From Eucalyptus grandis (Eukaryota; Streptophyta; Magnoliopsida; Myrtales; Myrtaceae), in NCBI RefSeq assembly GCF_016545825.1, contig NC_052616.1, forward strand, positions 56,681,538 to 56,745,537: DNA of 64,000 nucleotides, read 5' to 3'. How positions within the stretch are numbered: the first letter of the stretch is position 1; each line of letters starts with the position of its first letter. The position numbers and the translations under genes are program-made. Below are positions 1 through 15,949 of the stretch, piece by piece. The notes beneath the pieces are model-generated. The model worked only from the letters and a program-made list of their open reading frames with translations. It was not told the origin of the DNA and made no database searches.

Positions 1-715
1 CAAAAAAAAAAAAAAAGGAGGGGCGATTTTGATTTCAGGACAAAAGTAGAGGGATTGGTGTTGACGTTTCACCAGTAAAGAAATAATAAAAAAGGAGAAA
101 AAATTGTCTAAAAAGGCTCAACAGAAACCCTAAAAACTTATCCAGTTAACTATTAACAACGTTAGGAATACTAAAAACCACCGGCCGCGGTGGCTCTGCT
201 GGTTAAGTCTTCCCCACTGTGGGGGGACCCACTGACCCCTTCTAGGAGGGAGAGGGTTCGACTCTCCACGGAGACGCTTGACGTCTTACCCGTTCCACGG
301 GGGTGGTGGGTCCTCCCGTGGGGCCCCAGGGTTTACCTCCCATCACCCCGGCCTACCGAGACTATCTGTGTTGTGCGCGGGTTCCCTGGATCATAAAAAA
401 AAAAATGTTAGGAATACTAAAAGTTGCTTGCTAAATTCACTTGTTAAGTGATGTGGTAAATTTTGCGTATCTAAATTAATTCGCTCGTATAAGCACACAT
501 AGATCTGCACATTATTTAAATTTAATAGATGAGTCTTGGTATATTTCCAGCATACTCTCCTACCATGGAGGATCGCATCTGCTCATCTTGTCCTTAAACG
601 AGTCACATTCAAGAACTGTAGGTACTCACAAACTTTTTTTCTCATTATTCCGTCCTCAGTTATTACACTGAACGGAAAGTAACTCTACTTCAACAACCCC
701 AGCTTACCGTCACCC
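1..715. repeat. 3' flank of DUF26 pseudogene, paralogous to 43,200-43,720
   Basis: This non-coding stretch aligns by eye with the segment left of the DUF26 gene at 43,721-44,641. Both contain the same run beginning AAAAAGGAGGG, the phrase GATTGGTGTTGAC, and the stretch around 420-560 (GTTGCTTGCTAAATTCAC). The first copy is interrupted by a SINE at 177-406. The leftmost bases also match the end of repeat R. I see no gene here; the short open frame at 190-396 lies almost wholly inside the SINE. Confidence 0.8.
177..406 (+). mobile_element. tRNA-derived SINE with 16-bp target duplication
   Basis: A 230-bp insertion is flanked by perfect copies of GTTAGGAATACTAAAA (161-176 and 407-422). It has a tRNA-like A box (TGGCTCTGCTGG, 191-202), a B box (GGTTCGACTCT, 255-265) and an A-rich 3' end. 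The paralogous locus near 43,432 carries the target sequence once with no insert, so it is the empty site. Its 5' start (CCGGC-G-GGTGGCTC-GCTGG) resembles the SINE at 56,232-56,446. The structure defines it as a SINE; the family name is unknown to me. Confidence 0.9.
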
Positions 716-1420
716 TCAAAAAGGAAAAAGAAAAAACACTACGCCGACGGTGCAAAGAACCCCGGAAGACGTAACTCTGACTCCTTTAGATCTCACTGTT
801 GAAGAAGGAGGAGCAGCTACAACCGCCGCAGGAGGCGGAGCAAGTGTTGGCGCCGGTGCTGGTGCTTCATGGAAGACAGTCTCATTATAGAACTGGTAAA
901 GCTCAAACCTAACATTGCAGCTCGGGGCCAAGACTCTCCCTCCTTCCTTATCTTTGGGCAGATTCTTGATGGCCCCTTGCAAGCACGCCTTGCACTCCGC
1001 CGACGTCAAGTCTGGCGTGCACTGAGCGAGCGTGTATAGCCCCTTCGAGTTCGAGATGTCGGCGTCCTTGACAGCAAACCCCTTCCCAGACCCATCGCTC
1101 GCCGCACTCTCCACCAATTCATCGGTCGTGTCCTTTAGCAACTGGGCGAAGCTGCTAGGGCTTGAAATGTTGACCACGTTCATCAATACGAAGTCTGGCG
1201 AATCTTGCTTGACGGAGAAAATGGAGTGGTTCGAGTAACGCAGCTGCACTCATCGTACCAAATGATGGAGTCTTTCTCTTTAGGGCAGTCGCTGAGTATT
1301 TCCTTGCTCGCGTTGGACACGCAGTCGCCACAAGTGGCGGCAGCGATGTCACCACGGCAGAGGAATAGCCCGTAGGTGCGGTCAAGTGGGTTTTTGCTGG
1401 CAGTGGCATTGGCAAAGCCG
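716..1420 (-). pseudogene. Truncated double-DUF26 secretory protein pseudogene
   Basis: This is a paralogue of the intact DUF26 gene at 43,721-44,641, nearly identical over the shared part. The second DUF26 domain is open, with its C-X8-C-X2-C motif (CTPDLTSAECKAC), and so is the hydrophobic C-terminal tail. Near 1,244 one base is missing relative to the intact copy (GCAGCTGCACT against GCAGCATGCACT), which shifts the frame. The first DUF26 motif (CRGDIAAATCGDC, about 1,305-1,355) is therefore in another frame. The similarity stops at about 1,420, so the N-terminus, signal peptide and promoter are absent. A methionine at 1,249 opens a 177-codon frame, but it begins mid-domain and is unlikely to be a real start. 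I read this as a dead copy. Confidence 0.85.
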
Positions 1421-1470
1421 TCGGCTTGCGGATCTTATTCTGCTTGCGGATCTTTATTCTACTTGCGGGA
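1421..1470. repeat. Short tandem repeat at pseudogene breakpoint
   Basis: Three imperfect copies of an 18-19-bp unit beginning CTTGCGGATCTT lie exactly where similarity to the intact DUF26 gene ends. They may mark the repair junction that removed the 5' part of the gene. Confidence 0.6.
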
Positions 1471-3028
1471 CTGAGCATAGAATTATCGAAAGAAGAAGAG
1501 TATGTTCTGTTCTCTCGGGGAAAAAGAAAATTGTTACGGGGAGCTTTATGCGATAATTTGCCTTTGATAATTACTTTGCAAATCTCGAATTCTTATGCAT
1601 ATCTTGATAATAGAATGGTGAAAAGGAGAAAATTTTACTCTCAAGAAAATTCTACACAAATATCTTGCTCACATTTCCTGCACCAAGTTGATGAGACAAA
1701 GGTGACGATTTCGACAAATTGATAAAACAAAAGAGGACAATTTATGTTCATAATTTATGCTTTCATGCTTCTTATTTGTTCTTATTATTATATTATATTG
1801 CATGTACTTACATTGTGATTCCATAAAATTCTACAATTGTACGTTTCATATTTTCTTTTAATTGGAGCTTTTATGATGGGATTCGGATCCACTTTAAACG
1901 AAACTCCACATAAGCTCTAAGTTTGCTTGATGTAGATGTTCATATTTTTATAATTTTTTTCTTTTTGGTAAAGATGCACTTCAGAACTACATTGGAAATA
2001 ATATAACAAATATAATCTTAAATTTGTGCATGACGGATATCTTTCTAGTTTTTATATATGCATTTACCTAGTTTATTTTGTTACGTATATAGATCCTCTG
2101 AACTTGAGCTAATTGACATGTTTTCTCCTTATGAGTGTAAATTGACCTTCTCAATTTGCTGCATTGAGAAGATGACTCATTAACATAAAGAATAGAATCG
2201 TCTGAATTTATTCTTCCTATTTATCTATTTCTTTTCTTTTCATTTTCTTTCGCATATTTCTCTTTTCCTTTTCTCATTTGACGATTTTTTTTCCTCAATT
2301 CCAGTGGGAGCGTCACCACCGTCCTCCCCATCTGATAGAGAGGCGAGCTCATGCAATAGCCGATAGTGGCGACGCACGGCAATGAGGTGAGAGCCGTGTG
2401 AGCAGCGTTGGAGAGGGAGAGATGTGTTGGGATTTTAAGTGTTTGTGTTGATTTTGCTTCCTTGACTGATCGAAAAACTTTGGGAGATAAAATGTCACTT
2501 GGGTTGACCCAAAAACTATGAATGAATGGCTGTTGCTGGCGCCATTATGATTCAGATGGGGAAAGATAATAGGATGAACGGTGAGGACGGTTGCCTTTTT
2601 GTCCTCGCACAGGTGTCGTTTGTCAAGGTCAGTTGCGAGCGTGAGTTGCATTCTCTTGTTGAGTGTGGAGACTTGACCAGCCAGGGTCCAGATACATGCA
2701 ACTCTAATATCTCAGTTTCAATCGATGACGGTGGCGACAGAGAGGGTTGATGGACTGGGATCATGTAACTTTCTATAAAAATTTTCAAGCTTCCCTCGAT
2801 TTGACACGAGAAAACTTGTCGGGTTTAATTGCACAAGGTAAGCAGGCTCTACCTGAGAAGAAAGTAACCAGTGGTTACAAGGTTCCACTTCGGCTGATGT
2901 GGCAAGCACTTATGTACTGTACACCATTCACGAACTGACATGTGTCACTGACTAGCTCCACTTCTTGAGGGCACGGCTAAGATCTCGCATGAAAGAGACA
3001 TGAGAGGATGGTGGTGGAAAATGCCAAT
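1471..3028. other. Intergenic, no gene recognised
   Basis: AT-rich intergenic DNA. Between about 2,560 and 2,760 there is a degraded trace of repeat U (AACGGTGAGGACGG, then TTGACCAGCC). Short open frames here have no family features and overlap one another on both strands. Confidence 0.5.
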
Positions 3029-5994
3029 TGTCGCGACCAATTTTTTGGGTTTGAACCACCTAGTGGTTTGGCTTAATTGGATCATGTTGCTTGCACTTAA
3101 CTCGGACTCTCCCAAACTCATACCACCGCGACTTAAGTTCAAGTTCTTAACATGCGATTGATTTTTAAATTAGGAGTCACCACTAATCTATTTTTGGTGG
3201 GTCGATTAGAAACCCAAGTAAAGTAACGGAGATTCACTTTACTCCTACGAACTGAGATTTGGGACGAGGACTTGATTACGCTAGATTTCTAACTCCCTTT
3301 CGGTACCATTTCTTTTATTTAAAAAAAAAAAAAGGTTTTGCAGTTGAATTGATTTTAAACTAGTTCCCTAACATGTGAGGTATTCATGCAGGTGCAAAAC
3401 CATCAATTTAACACCCAAGAAAATAATTAAATAATGCAGACTTACCTCAAAACAACGAAAGATCTGCAGTGTTAAATTAAAATCCACATCAACAACCCTA
3501 GATATGGTTTCTAATTAACAAGCAATTACTCAATTTTTGTTTTCTCTTTTTCAACGAAAATATAGTCCATATACAATGGAATGCTTTTAATCTAATATGA
3601 AATGATATGGCATGGCAATATGTCCTAAACTATATGAATGAATAAGAATTTTTGTGATTTCTTAATGAACATGCAATAATTAAATATGCAATCTAAATTA
3701 ACCAAAATGACTTAATTCTAATGACGTGCAATGCAATGCAATGACGTACACAATTATTTCAACTAAAATGACATGCAACATGCAATTTAATATGCGAGCT
3801 ATATGTCACGCGGCATTTATTAAATGACTTAATCTGATGACGGTCAATTTCTAATTAGAAATGAACCTAACAATAATCACTAAAATGATTCTATATGACA
3901 TGCAAATGACATTTTTTATTTTAAAAATGCAATCTATCCTAGAAATTGCAACTAATTTATCCTAAGACAAATTTTATGAAATTTGAAATGATCTAGCTAG
4001 ATTAAGATTCTATCTAATTTAAACTAGGATTAAGACATTATCTAAATCTAAAATGCAATTTATCTAAAAAGATGATCTAAATTTAAAATGAAACATGCAA
4101 TTCTAATCTAATATGCACAATGATTTTTTGGTGTTTTTCTTTAAGAAATTAAAATTTTCACATGCAATTCAAATAATGATAAAACTAACATCCTAAATGA
4201 ATGTGCTTTTTCTTTTGGTTTTCTTTTCCATGATTTAAAGTAAAATTCTTATTCTAAATATAAAAGATAATAACCAAACCAAACCTAATCTTAATTCAAC
4301 ATTTTTTTGGATTTTCTTTACAAAATAAGATTGACTCAACCAACTTAACGACAGAAATCAAACAAGATAAGATTGATATCTAAAATCGACAAACCATATC
4401 TCGCGCATGAGATCGGATTGGCCAACTTTAAATTAAATCGTGAATCGAATCTTGGGCCAGACGTGGATTGTCGATTTTTGAAGGATTGCGAATGATTTCT
4501 GACGCGAAAATGGACCGTCAATCCCTAATTTTGAGGCAGTCTCATGTCAGAATCTCAACCATTCATTCGGGAATAATCCTACTAAAAACAAAGTAAATAA
4601 ATGAAACTAACATAAAAAATTAAATAAAAAAGAAAAACTACCTAATTGATTTTCATTTTTTTTTTTTTCTGTTTTCTTTTTCCCTTCCCAAGGACGGATT
4701 GCTCGTGGCAGGTCACCTACGGCAACTGGCGTCGGTCCGGCAGGGCAGCTCCAGCAAAGGGAAGGCACGGTTGGTCGCGGGTCAGGCGGGACAGGGACGG
4801 CACGGGAGCAGCAGCAGCAGGCGTCGAGGGAGGCTCGGAGCCGACGCGGTGCAGGCGGTGGGCAGATCTGGCTCGGGTTTTCGGCTCCGAACAGCAGGTG
4901 GATCGCGGGTCTTTGGCTCCGAGCAGCAGGCGTCGCGATTCAAGCGAGGCCGGGGAGCAGCGTTCGGCTGCTGGGCGACGGGCGGCGCTCGGGCTTGACT
5001 GCAGTGGGCTTTGGGTCGCAGCGGCGGCGAAGACGGTCTCCGGCGGCAACGAACAGCAGGATCTTGGGTCGACGCGGCACGGGGAGGCGTTGGGCGGCAA
5101 CGGGTCACCAAAATCGTGGGTCGGCGCGGCACGAACGGGAGAGCTCGGGCGGACAACGGCGGGGCTTCGAGCGAGGTGGCCGCGGCTGGCCTCGGCTTCC
5201 AGGCGGCGTCGGTGTGGCAAGACTGCAGCGTCCGGCGGGCAACGTCGGTCGCCGATTGGGATGCTGGCGGAGCGGCGATGGGTGCGGGGGTATTCGCGGA
5301 TGGAAGTTGCAGAGGCTGCAGCGCGGCAGGTGAAGAGGTTCGGCGTCCGGCGGCCTTCGTGGCTGCGGGTGGAAGGCAAAACAGAGCCGGCGAGCGTGAA
5401 GGAGACGATGAACAGTAAACGTCCCCTCACCTCTGCCTTTTTACTTTTTACCTTTTTTCCTCTCTCTCTCTCTCTCTCTGTTGTCACTGTTCTGCTGCAC
5501 TTTTTCACTTCTTTTTTTTTCTTCTTTTTTTTTGAAGCCTTCGACGAAGAGAATCCCTTAGAAAAAGCCCCCCTTTTACTTTTTCCGTGTACTCCTTATA
5601 TAAGGAAAACAAAATGCAATCTTTTGTAAATATTTCATCTCTTACGAAGATTGCTTATAACCCCTACGATCACGAAAATCCTTTTCTTTATCTCCCGAAT
5701 ATCTTCTACTGATTTTTAAAGATAAGATTGTAACCCGATTTTCTTAAATTCCAAAAATCCTCATTTCAAATCTTAATTTCAGAAAACGGGCTCGGGCTAA
5801 CTTGTAGTCTTTATGGGCTTAGTCCGATCAATTTGAACTCATCCGCACCGGTCCAAATAAATAAAATGCCAATTAAAATAAAATGCACCTAAACTATATG
5901 TTATATAATTAATTTTTTTAATTAATTTTTTTTTTATAAAATTAAACCCTAATTTTTAATGACTAAATGAGCCGTTAAAATTTAGGTGTCAACA
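3029..5994 (+). mobile_element. Solo LTR, Ty3/gypsy-like, about 2.97 kb
   Basis: The segment begins TGTCGCGACC and ends GGTGTCAACA, so it has TG...CA ends. It is flanked by CCAAT on both sides (3,024-3,028 and 5,995-5,999), a 5-bp target duplication. There is no second LTR and no internal coding region, which is what recombination between two LTRs leaves. A TATA box (TATATAAG, about 5,597) supports plus orientation. The GC-rich part at 4,690-5,420 holds long overlapping open frames on both strands; I treat these as composition artefacts. Such long LTRs starting TGTCGCGACC suggest an Ogre/Tat-type gypsy element, but that family call is an inference. Confidence 0.8.
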
Positions 5995-6586
5995 CCAATC
6001 AACTATGGAGTTTGGCTGATGTGGGGCCAGCATCAGCTCACCTTGTATGGATCGGTAAGAGAAGGGGAGAGAGAGAGGGGGAGAGAAAGAGAGGGGGAGA
6101 GAGAGCGAGGGAGATGTTTGTTCTTGTGTAAAGATGAGGAAATGTACAAGCGGAAGGATCCGTGCTTAGTTGCTTCCCTCTCCATCAGTAATCAACCACC
6201 AATCATTATAATCAAGTAACTATGCAAGTCGCTCGAAGGAATATATACAGAGGTGAGGTTTATGACCTCGATTTCTAATAAATATGACGAAAATAAAGTG
6301 GTGCAAATTATGCACAAATGGATATATCTCCTCATATATCATGAAATGTTATGTAAAAGGTGACGATTTATGAAACTCTAGCCGTTTCTGTTCATTATTT
6401 CTTTAGACAAGGAAGAACTTATATTCCACAATAAGACTACACACAGAGGTGCATAAATATAAACAGCCTCTCATGCCAAAGGTGTTTGCTCATTGTTCAT
6501 AATTGATCTCGCTGGACTGCTGAGGATCTTATGACCAAGGTCTTTGGGTGACTATATTGAGGAAAGATTTCTACTCACATCACCGT
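5995..6586. other. 3' flank of CRK gene with GA microsatellite
   Basis: Downstream flank of the CRK gene at 6,587-10,546. It holds a GA-rich microsatellite (about 6,058-6,115) and presumably the gene's 3' UTR and poly(A) site. No coding signal is visible. Confidence 0.5.
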
Positions 6587-10546
<3,960 letters not shown>

Positions 10547-10960
10547 TTTCGGGTTGATGAATCCCTTGGCCTTGCGGCAAGGGGCAGGGAAGGAGAAAAC
10601 GGTAGTCCGCCCACCTTGATACTTTTGTTGTGGGAACTATGAGAAAATATTACGTTGGTCTTATATGCCAGCACAACGGCGCATAAATAGGAAGGTTATA
10701 AGGTTGCGACAAGTGTCTAAAGTGGGCCCAAAACCACCGTGTGGGCCTCCGCCTCTGCCTCAAAAGGTGGGAGAGAGAGGGGGCGGCGAAGGGAGAGCGT
10801 CGGCCGAGAGAGAGCGTGCAGGGGAGAGAGAAGAGAGGAGAGAGAGGGCGCAGACGGGAGGCAGAAGAGAGAGAGCGTGCTGAAGTAATAAGGAGGGAAG
10901 AATTCTGAAAATTTGGGTCCCACATGCTATACACATGGCATTTACAAGATCTTTCTGCAC
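10547..10960 (-). promoter_or_regulatory. Proximal promoter region of the CRK gene
   Basis: The only TATA-like sequence close upstream is CATATAAG at 10,660-10,667, about 115 bp before the start codon. Further up is a GA-rich stretch (about 10,770-10,880). The same promoter sequence recurs at 51,775-51,930 next to a remnant start codon, so the region is part of the block duplication. Role inferred from position. Confidence 0.55.
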
Positions 10961-11759
10961 ACAAGAAGTACCTAATATTTTTTCAAGAAGTATTCAAAGA
11001 ATTTACGTTCATTAAAACTAGACTGTCAGATCTGGTAAAGAATTGTAATAAGAACAATGCTAGGTGCACCGGCGAAAATAATCTAAAATATGGGATTAGG
11101 CTTTATCATATGTTTAATATTTTTACCCGTCGGATTTGCAATCTTTGGTCTTTGTTATTGATGTTTAAATGGTGGGATCCAGTGGCCACAAATGCAAGCA
11201 AGGTCCTGCTTGAGTTGGAATCATAATAGTATTAAGCGAACCACTTGGACATTGTCGTATCATAAAATTTGTTGACCTTAATGCATTGCTAAAAATATCA
11301 TAAAAATTATCGAAATATATTGGGTCATTCTACTTAATGGCAGATGGTGAGAAATTGCGTTTTTTCCATAGAGGACTTGTTGTTTCATTGTTTCTTAGTA
11401 CATGATCAATTTAATCTATATTATAATTGTCTCATTAATCATGATGTTTATACAACAACATGCAAATGATGGATGATTTATAAAACTAAGGTCACCAAAG
11501 TCAAATCTAAACAATTTTATAATCACATATTTTCTTTATTGGAAAAACGCAACCGAGATTAGGATCAACAACACCATTGAAAGCTTAGAAAGCAAAACAT
11601 CAATTTTTATTTTTTATTTTTGGAAAATTCAATACAAGACGGATCATTCCACATTGAAATTTGAGGTCCGAGTTATGAACATCTACAATTTGGAATTGTC
11701 TCCCACGCGACGTATTTTATAGTTCTAAAACAAATAAAATTCATATTTTAGTTTTTGTA

Positions 11760-13318
11760 AGGTCCAAAGCGATTTTTGACCAAGTCAAGGAAAACGGTGC
11801 GAGATTTTCCTTGAAGTCAAAAGAGCACTAGAGTCCATTCCTTTGTGTTGAAGCGACAGGAGTTGGGGTGAGTTGGGTGGGCAGAGGAGTAAGATGGACG
11901 GTGAGGATGGAAGACAGCATTTCCGCTCGTACGAGGTCGTTGACCAAGTCAATTGCGTGAGTTGCGGTCTAATTGGGTCCACGTGGAGACTGGAAGGAAG
12001 AAAAGTCAAAACATGTATCCCAGTGACGTCATTGTAGAGAGAGAGAGAGAGAGAGATGGGATGGAAGTGATTTTAGTGGCCCTCGTTTTCTCTGGCCGTC
12101 ATAGCTTTGGATTTTCCACCAAAATTATGGTAATAATAGCAATACTTTTGCAATATCAAAATTGATTCGTACAATTCGATGCAACGGGTCAATTGGTTGC
12201 CATTCTAGAAGTCCACTATTATTCTATTTTATCCATCACCTTCTCCATGGGTAAAGTCCACTATTCCTATTCCATTGCCATTCTAGAAGTCCAGCGAAGG
12301 GTTGAATTTGCAAGGGAGTGAGATCTCGAAAAACCTATCGAATCTGACGGTCCGAATTTATTTTAATATATATATTGACTTTAATGAATAATTTTGCTCA
12401 CGTGAGTGTCGATATTAATGGTCACGTGACTTGCGTCAGGGATAAAATTGGGTTCTTGAAAGGTGAATGATGTGAAAGTGAGTTTGGACTGTTTCGTCCT
12501 CAACGTCAAGGCGGAGACTTGGGAAAGATAAGGATGCAGACATAAGTGATTTGCAAGCAAGGACAGATGGGACTTCACCCCACTTAAAATATTTTGTTGA
12601 GTTGTTGGGTATTTGACTACCAGTTTTGTTAATAATTTAGCCTTCTCCATCATATACAAGTTCTTCAATTCATAATATATTATGTCAATTAAAGTGCAAC
12701 ATGTAGATAGTTTTAGACCTAAACAGTGCCTTTTTTAAACTGCTCCACCCCGAACAGGCCATCCTGGGTGCCTTCCCTCCACAAGCCATTTACAGGCAAA
12801 TGAAGGAAAGCGGGATAGTGGCCCCATTGGGCTCTCCGGCCACAGCACTTCTAGTGATGAGGATCCCGCCTGGAGGGAGGGCTCTACCTTATCCTAGTAT
12901 ACTAGGCTGGCATCCCCCCAATGAAAGGATCTAGGAGATGGCGAACCTCCTGGGATGGTCAGCCGAGTTTTAAAAAAAAAATCAAAAGGAGCAACCCTCT
13001 TTTTCCATGACATAATAGATATATAGATACATAAGCCCCGTTGTCATCTCATGACTTTGGTTATTTTTCAATAAATCCATAAATAATTAGTTATTTATAA
13101 GGAGATCAACGGCTTTTGTATTGAAAAAAAAATCCCGACATTATTGGATTTAATCTCTATACTTAGAATGGAAGGCATATATTTGTTAAATGTAGGAACT
13201 TATATAGATAGCTAGATAAAAGACATCTCCAATACACTAATAATTAAATGGAATCTACCTAACGTTTTATAAGATAATGACATATAATTACTAAAGACTT
13301 ACATTGAGAACCTAATTT
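11760..13318. repeat. Repeat U, copy 1
   Basis: First of six related units in this window. Landmarks in order: a GACGGTGAGGATGGAAG-type phrase, TACGAGGTCGTTGACC, GGAGACTGGAAG, a GA microsatellite (about 12,039-12,057), a GGTCACGTGACT-like phrase, and a late part with TTTGTTGAGTTGTTGG. The W-box pair TTGACCAAGTCAA is at 11,940-11,952. No open frame is conserved among copies, so I regard it as non-coding and duplicated along with CRK loci. Confidence 0.7.
12716..12965. mobile_element. Unidentified 250-bp insertion with 7-bp target duplication
   Basis: The block 2 counterpart near 54,970 lacks this segment. It is bounded by AGTTTTA on both sides (12,709-12,715 and 12,966-12,972). There is no clear tRNA-type promoter and no poly(A) tail. 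One plus-strand frame stays open for about 60 codons, so a captured exon is possible, but I recognise no protein. Confidence 0.6.
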
Positions 13319-13776
13319 GCCAGGAGGATGATGGTCCCCTCTCACTCTTTGCAGGATCGTGTATGTATTTCTGGCCTGGGGAAGGCTACATCTAGAAATT
13401 GACTGACTGTACAAGCAACGGAATGACCAGTGTGACTGTGAATATAAGCGAAACATTTATACTACCTGCGACGACAATTTTATCACGACCTTGAAGATTG
13501 TGTTATTTCTTTACCGGGGAAATGTCATCGCCAATTCCTCCACTTCTGCCAGGAGGATGATGGTCCCCTCTCACTCTTTGCAGGATCGTGTATGTATTTC
13601 TGGCCTGGGGAAGGCTACATCTAGAAATTGACTGACTGTACAAGCAACGGAATGACCAGTGTGACTGTGAATATAAGCGAAACATTTATACTACCTGCGA
13701 CGACAATTTTATCACGACCTTGAAGATTGTGTTATTTCTTTACCGGGGAAATGTCATCGCCAATTCCTCCACTTCT
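13319..13776. repeat. 229-bp tandem duplication, two apparently identical units
   Basis: Units 13,319-13,547 and 13,548-13,776 both start GCCAGGAGGATGATGG and end CCACTTCT. I find no difference between them by eye. The block 2 counterpart (near 55,327) has one unit, so the duplication is young, or an assembly artefact. Confidence 0.88.
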
Positions 13777-14320
13777 GTCTTGTTAAAACTACCCCTCTTC
13801 TTTTCTGTTTTTTGTTCAAAACTGTCCCGATGCTTCGATCCTTCGATCACCCCCCCTCCTTTTAGGGCCCAAATTTGTCGACTTTTGGCCGCTCGTGATT
13901 TTAATTGGTTTTGTTCAGTACGACATGCAATCCCCTTTCTGCAAAAAGAGTTTCAGACTTTTGAGAGGATCTTCTCCATTGCACTTCTTTATACCTGTGT
14001 TGATCTGTTTTCACTACGTCAAAATCAAGAGACCCAGTTTGGACATATTTTTGCATTGGTTTTGCTTGCTTTTTTAGTACCTCCCGATCACCTCCTTATG
14101 GTTGCCGCCTTTGCGGCTTACCACCGACATCCAGCAAGGTCCACTCTGCCGGTTTTCACTCTTTATCATCTCTAGAGCTAACTCTAGTAGCTTAGTGGTG
14201 GATTTCGTCGTGATAACCCTAGTGTAAGCTTATTTGTCACATTTTGTCACTCGTCAAGTCGTCGAAGCTTGACTTGCCATGGTCGGTGTCAGGGAGTGTT
14301 AAGCCTAGCATAAGCTTATA
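13430..14320 (+). repeat. Repeat R, plus-orientation copy
   Basis: Contains GACAATTTTATCACGACC, AAACTGTCCCGATGCTTC and a later part (about 14,085-14,280) ending with TCGAAGC. The same unit is at 55,420-56,105 in this orientation and inverted at 30,190-30,790, 42,840-43,330 and 62,580-63,230. Open frames in it are not conserved between copies. Confidence 0.7.
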
Positions 14321-14777
14321 TGGATTCCCAGACGACATGTTCATGGGCCTCATGGCTTTCTGGGATGTCCTATCACTGTACCTAAGTTAAATAATGGATC
14401 CAGAAAATAACTCACCATGTGTATGATAAACCATCAAGTTTTATCAAACGACAACTACAACTAATGCTGGCCCACGATATATAGCCAGAAAATTTCTCTC
14501 AACCTTTTTCTAGAAAACCTTAATTTGGCTAGGCAGCTTCAACTTCGTATAAACTCGTTCACATGGAAAGATCAACTTTAATTATAGGAAAAATGGAATC
14601 GATATTAGGACAGCTTGGAAAGTGAAATATCAATCTTATTTTTGGAAATTTAATTCCCAATTGGAATTCGCGTACAGGGTTTGTACATTTAAAATTTGGA
14701 ATTTCCCACATAGCACAGCTAAAAGTTTTAAAACGTATAGAGTTGATAAAGGAAAAAGATACCAAAAACTTAAAACT
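14321..14777. other. Intergenic, no gene recognised
   Basis: Block 1 sequence mostly absent from block 2, where similarity jumps from about 56,105 to a SINE-rich junction. AT-rich, with no coding signal. Confidence 0.5.
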
Positions 14778-15586
14778 AGAGGTGGCAAAATGGGTCATGG
14801 ACCCATTTTGCACCCATATTTTTCACAAATGGGTCGAATGTGGGCTATGAAGTTGTAATGGGCCACAACCCACACTCGACCCATTTTAAGTTCAGTTTTA
14901 TATGGGTCGAAAATAGGTCACACTTTCCGACCCATTTTCGACCCATTTTTAAAACCTAAAAATGGACAGCCATTCGACCTTCACCTTCGCCGCTCGCCTC
15001 CGAGCCGCCTCTACCACTCGCCACCGCGGCTCGCCTCCAAGTCGCCTCAGCCTGCCGAATCGGTGAGATTGAGCCCTACTGATGCCGGCGAGCTCAATCT
15101 CGCTGTGGATGCCGGCGAGCTTGATCTCACCCGTGGCCGGTCGCCGCCGACCGTCGTCGTGGTCTGGCAATCGCCGAAAAGAAGAAAAAGAGAAAAAGAG
15201 AAAATAATTATTAAAATTAAAAATGATATTTTAAAAAATAAAAATCGTAAAAATTATATTTTTTAAAAATAAAAATAATTAAAAATTATATTTTTAAAAA
15301 TAAAAATAATTAAAAATTAATTAAAAATATTAGTTTAAAAATATTTTAAAAAGAATTATAAAAAATTTCCACTAAATTTGTATTGCATAAAAATTGTTAA
15401 AAAATTTGTATTACATAAAAATATTTTAACAATAAGTAGGTTTTAGCAATACGAGTCGGGTTGGGTATGGGTCACTAGATTTACATTACAATAATATTGG
15501 TCAAAATGGGTTAAATGGGTCAAATATGGGTCGACCCATTTTCAACCCGACCCATACCCGACCCGATCCATCCATTTGCCACCCCT
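14778..15586. mobile_element. MULE-type MITE with 10-bp target duplication
   Basis: An 809-bp element has termini AGAGGTGGCAAA (left) and AGGGGTGGCAAA (right, reverse complement). ACTTAAAACT flanks both ends (14,768-14,777 and 15,587-15,596). A 9-10-bp duplication fits Mutator-like transposition. The interior is rich in repeats of GGGTC / GACCC with a short GC-rich core (about 14,960-15,180) and no transposase. A decayed copy of the same insertion is in block 2 (about 56,500-57,455), so it predates the block duplication. Confidence 0.8.
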
Positions 15587-15949
15587 ACTTAAAACTATGT
15601 CTATTGTAACAAATTTATCTTGATTTTTTTTTATATCATCAAAAACCCTAATTCGTACCTGCTCTAACACATTTAGTTTAAAATTTTTCTTGTGACACAA
15701 AAATTTAAATTTATATCTATGTAACATATTTAGTCTCTATCAAATCAAAACGTCATTTTTATTTCACATCATGTCAACACCATTTGTTGTCTCATGTCCA
15801 CGTGGGTAGATATTATAGAACCTTAGCATAAGATAAATGTAGAATTTTTTTATGTCTTTAAAAAAAATTAAGATAAATATGTTATAATCAGTATAACTTG
15901 AAATTTTTAATGGGTTTTTCCTGCCTTGAATAGTGAAAAAGAACAGTAT

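Noticed and set aside
180..270. Possible tRNA gene (A and B boxes present)
   Set aside because: No acceptor-stem pairing, poly(A) tail and a target duplication; it is a SINE.
4646..5629. 327-codon plus-strand frame and 263-codon minus-strand frame over the same bases
   Set aside because: Both lie inside the GC-rich part of the solo LTR, overlap on opposite strands and are Arg/Gly/Ala-rich without a domain; typical composition artefacts.
13720..14175. 151-codon plus-strand frame
   Set aside because: Lies in repeat R; other copies carry indels that break the frame and it has no domain.
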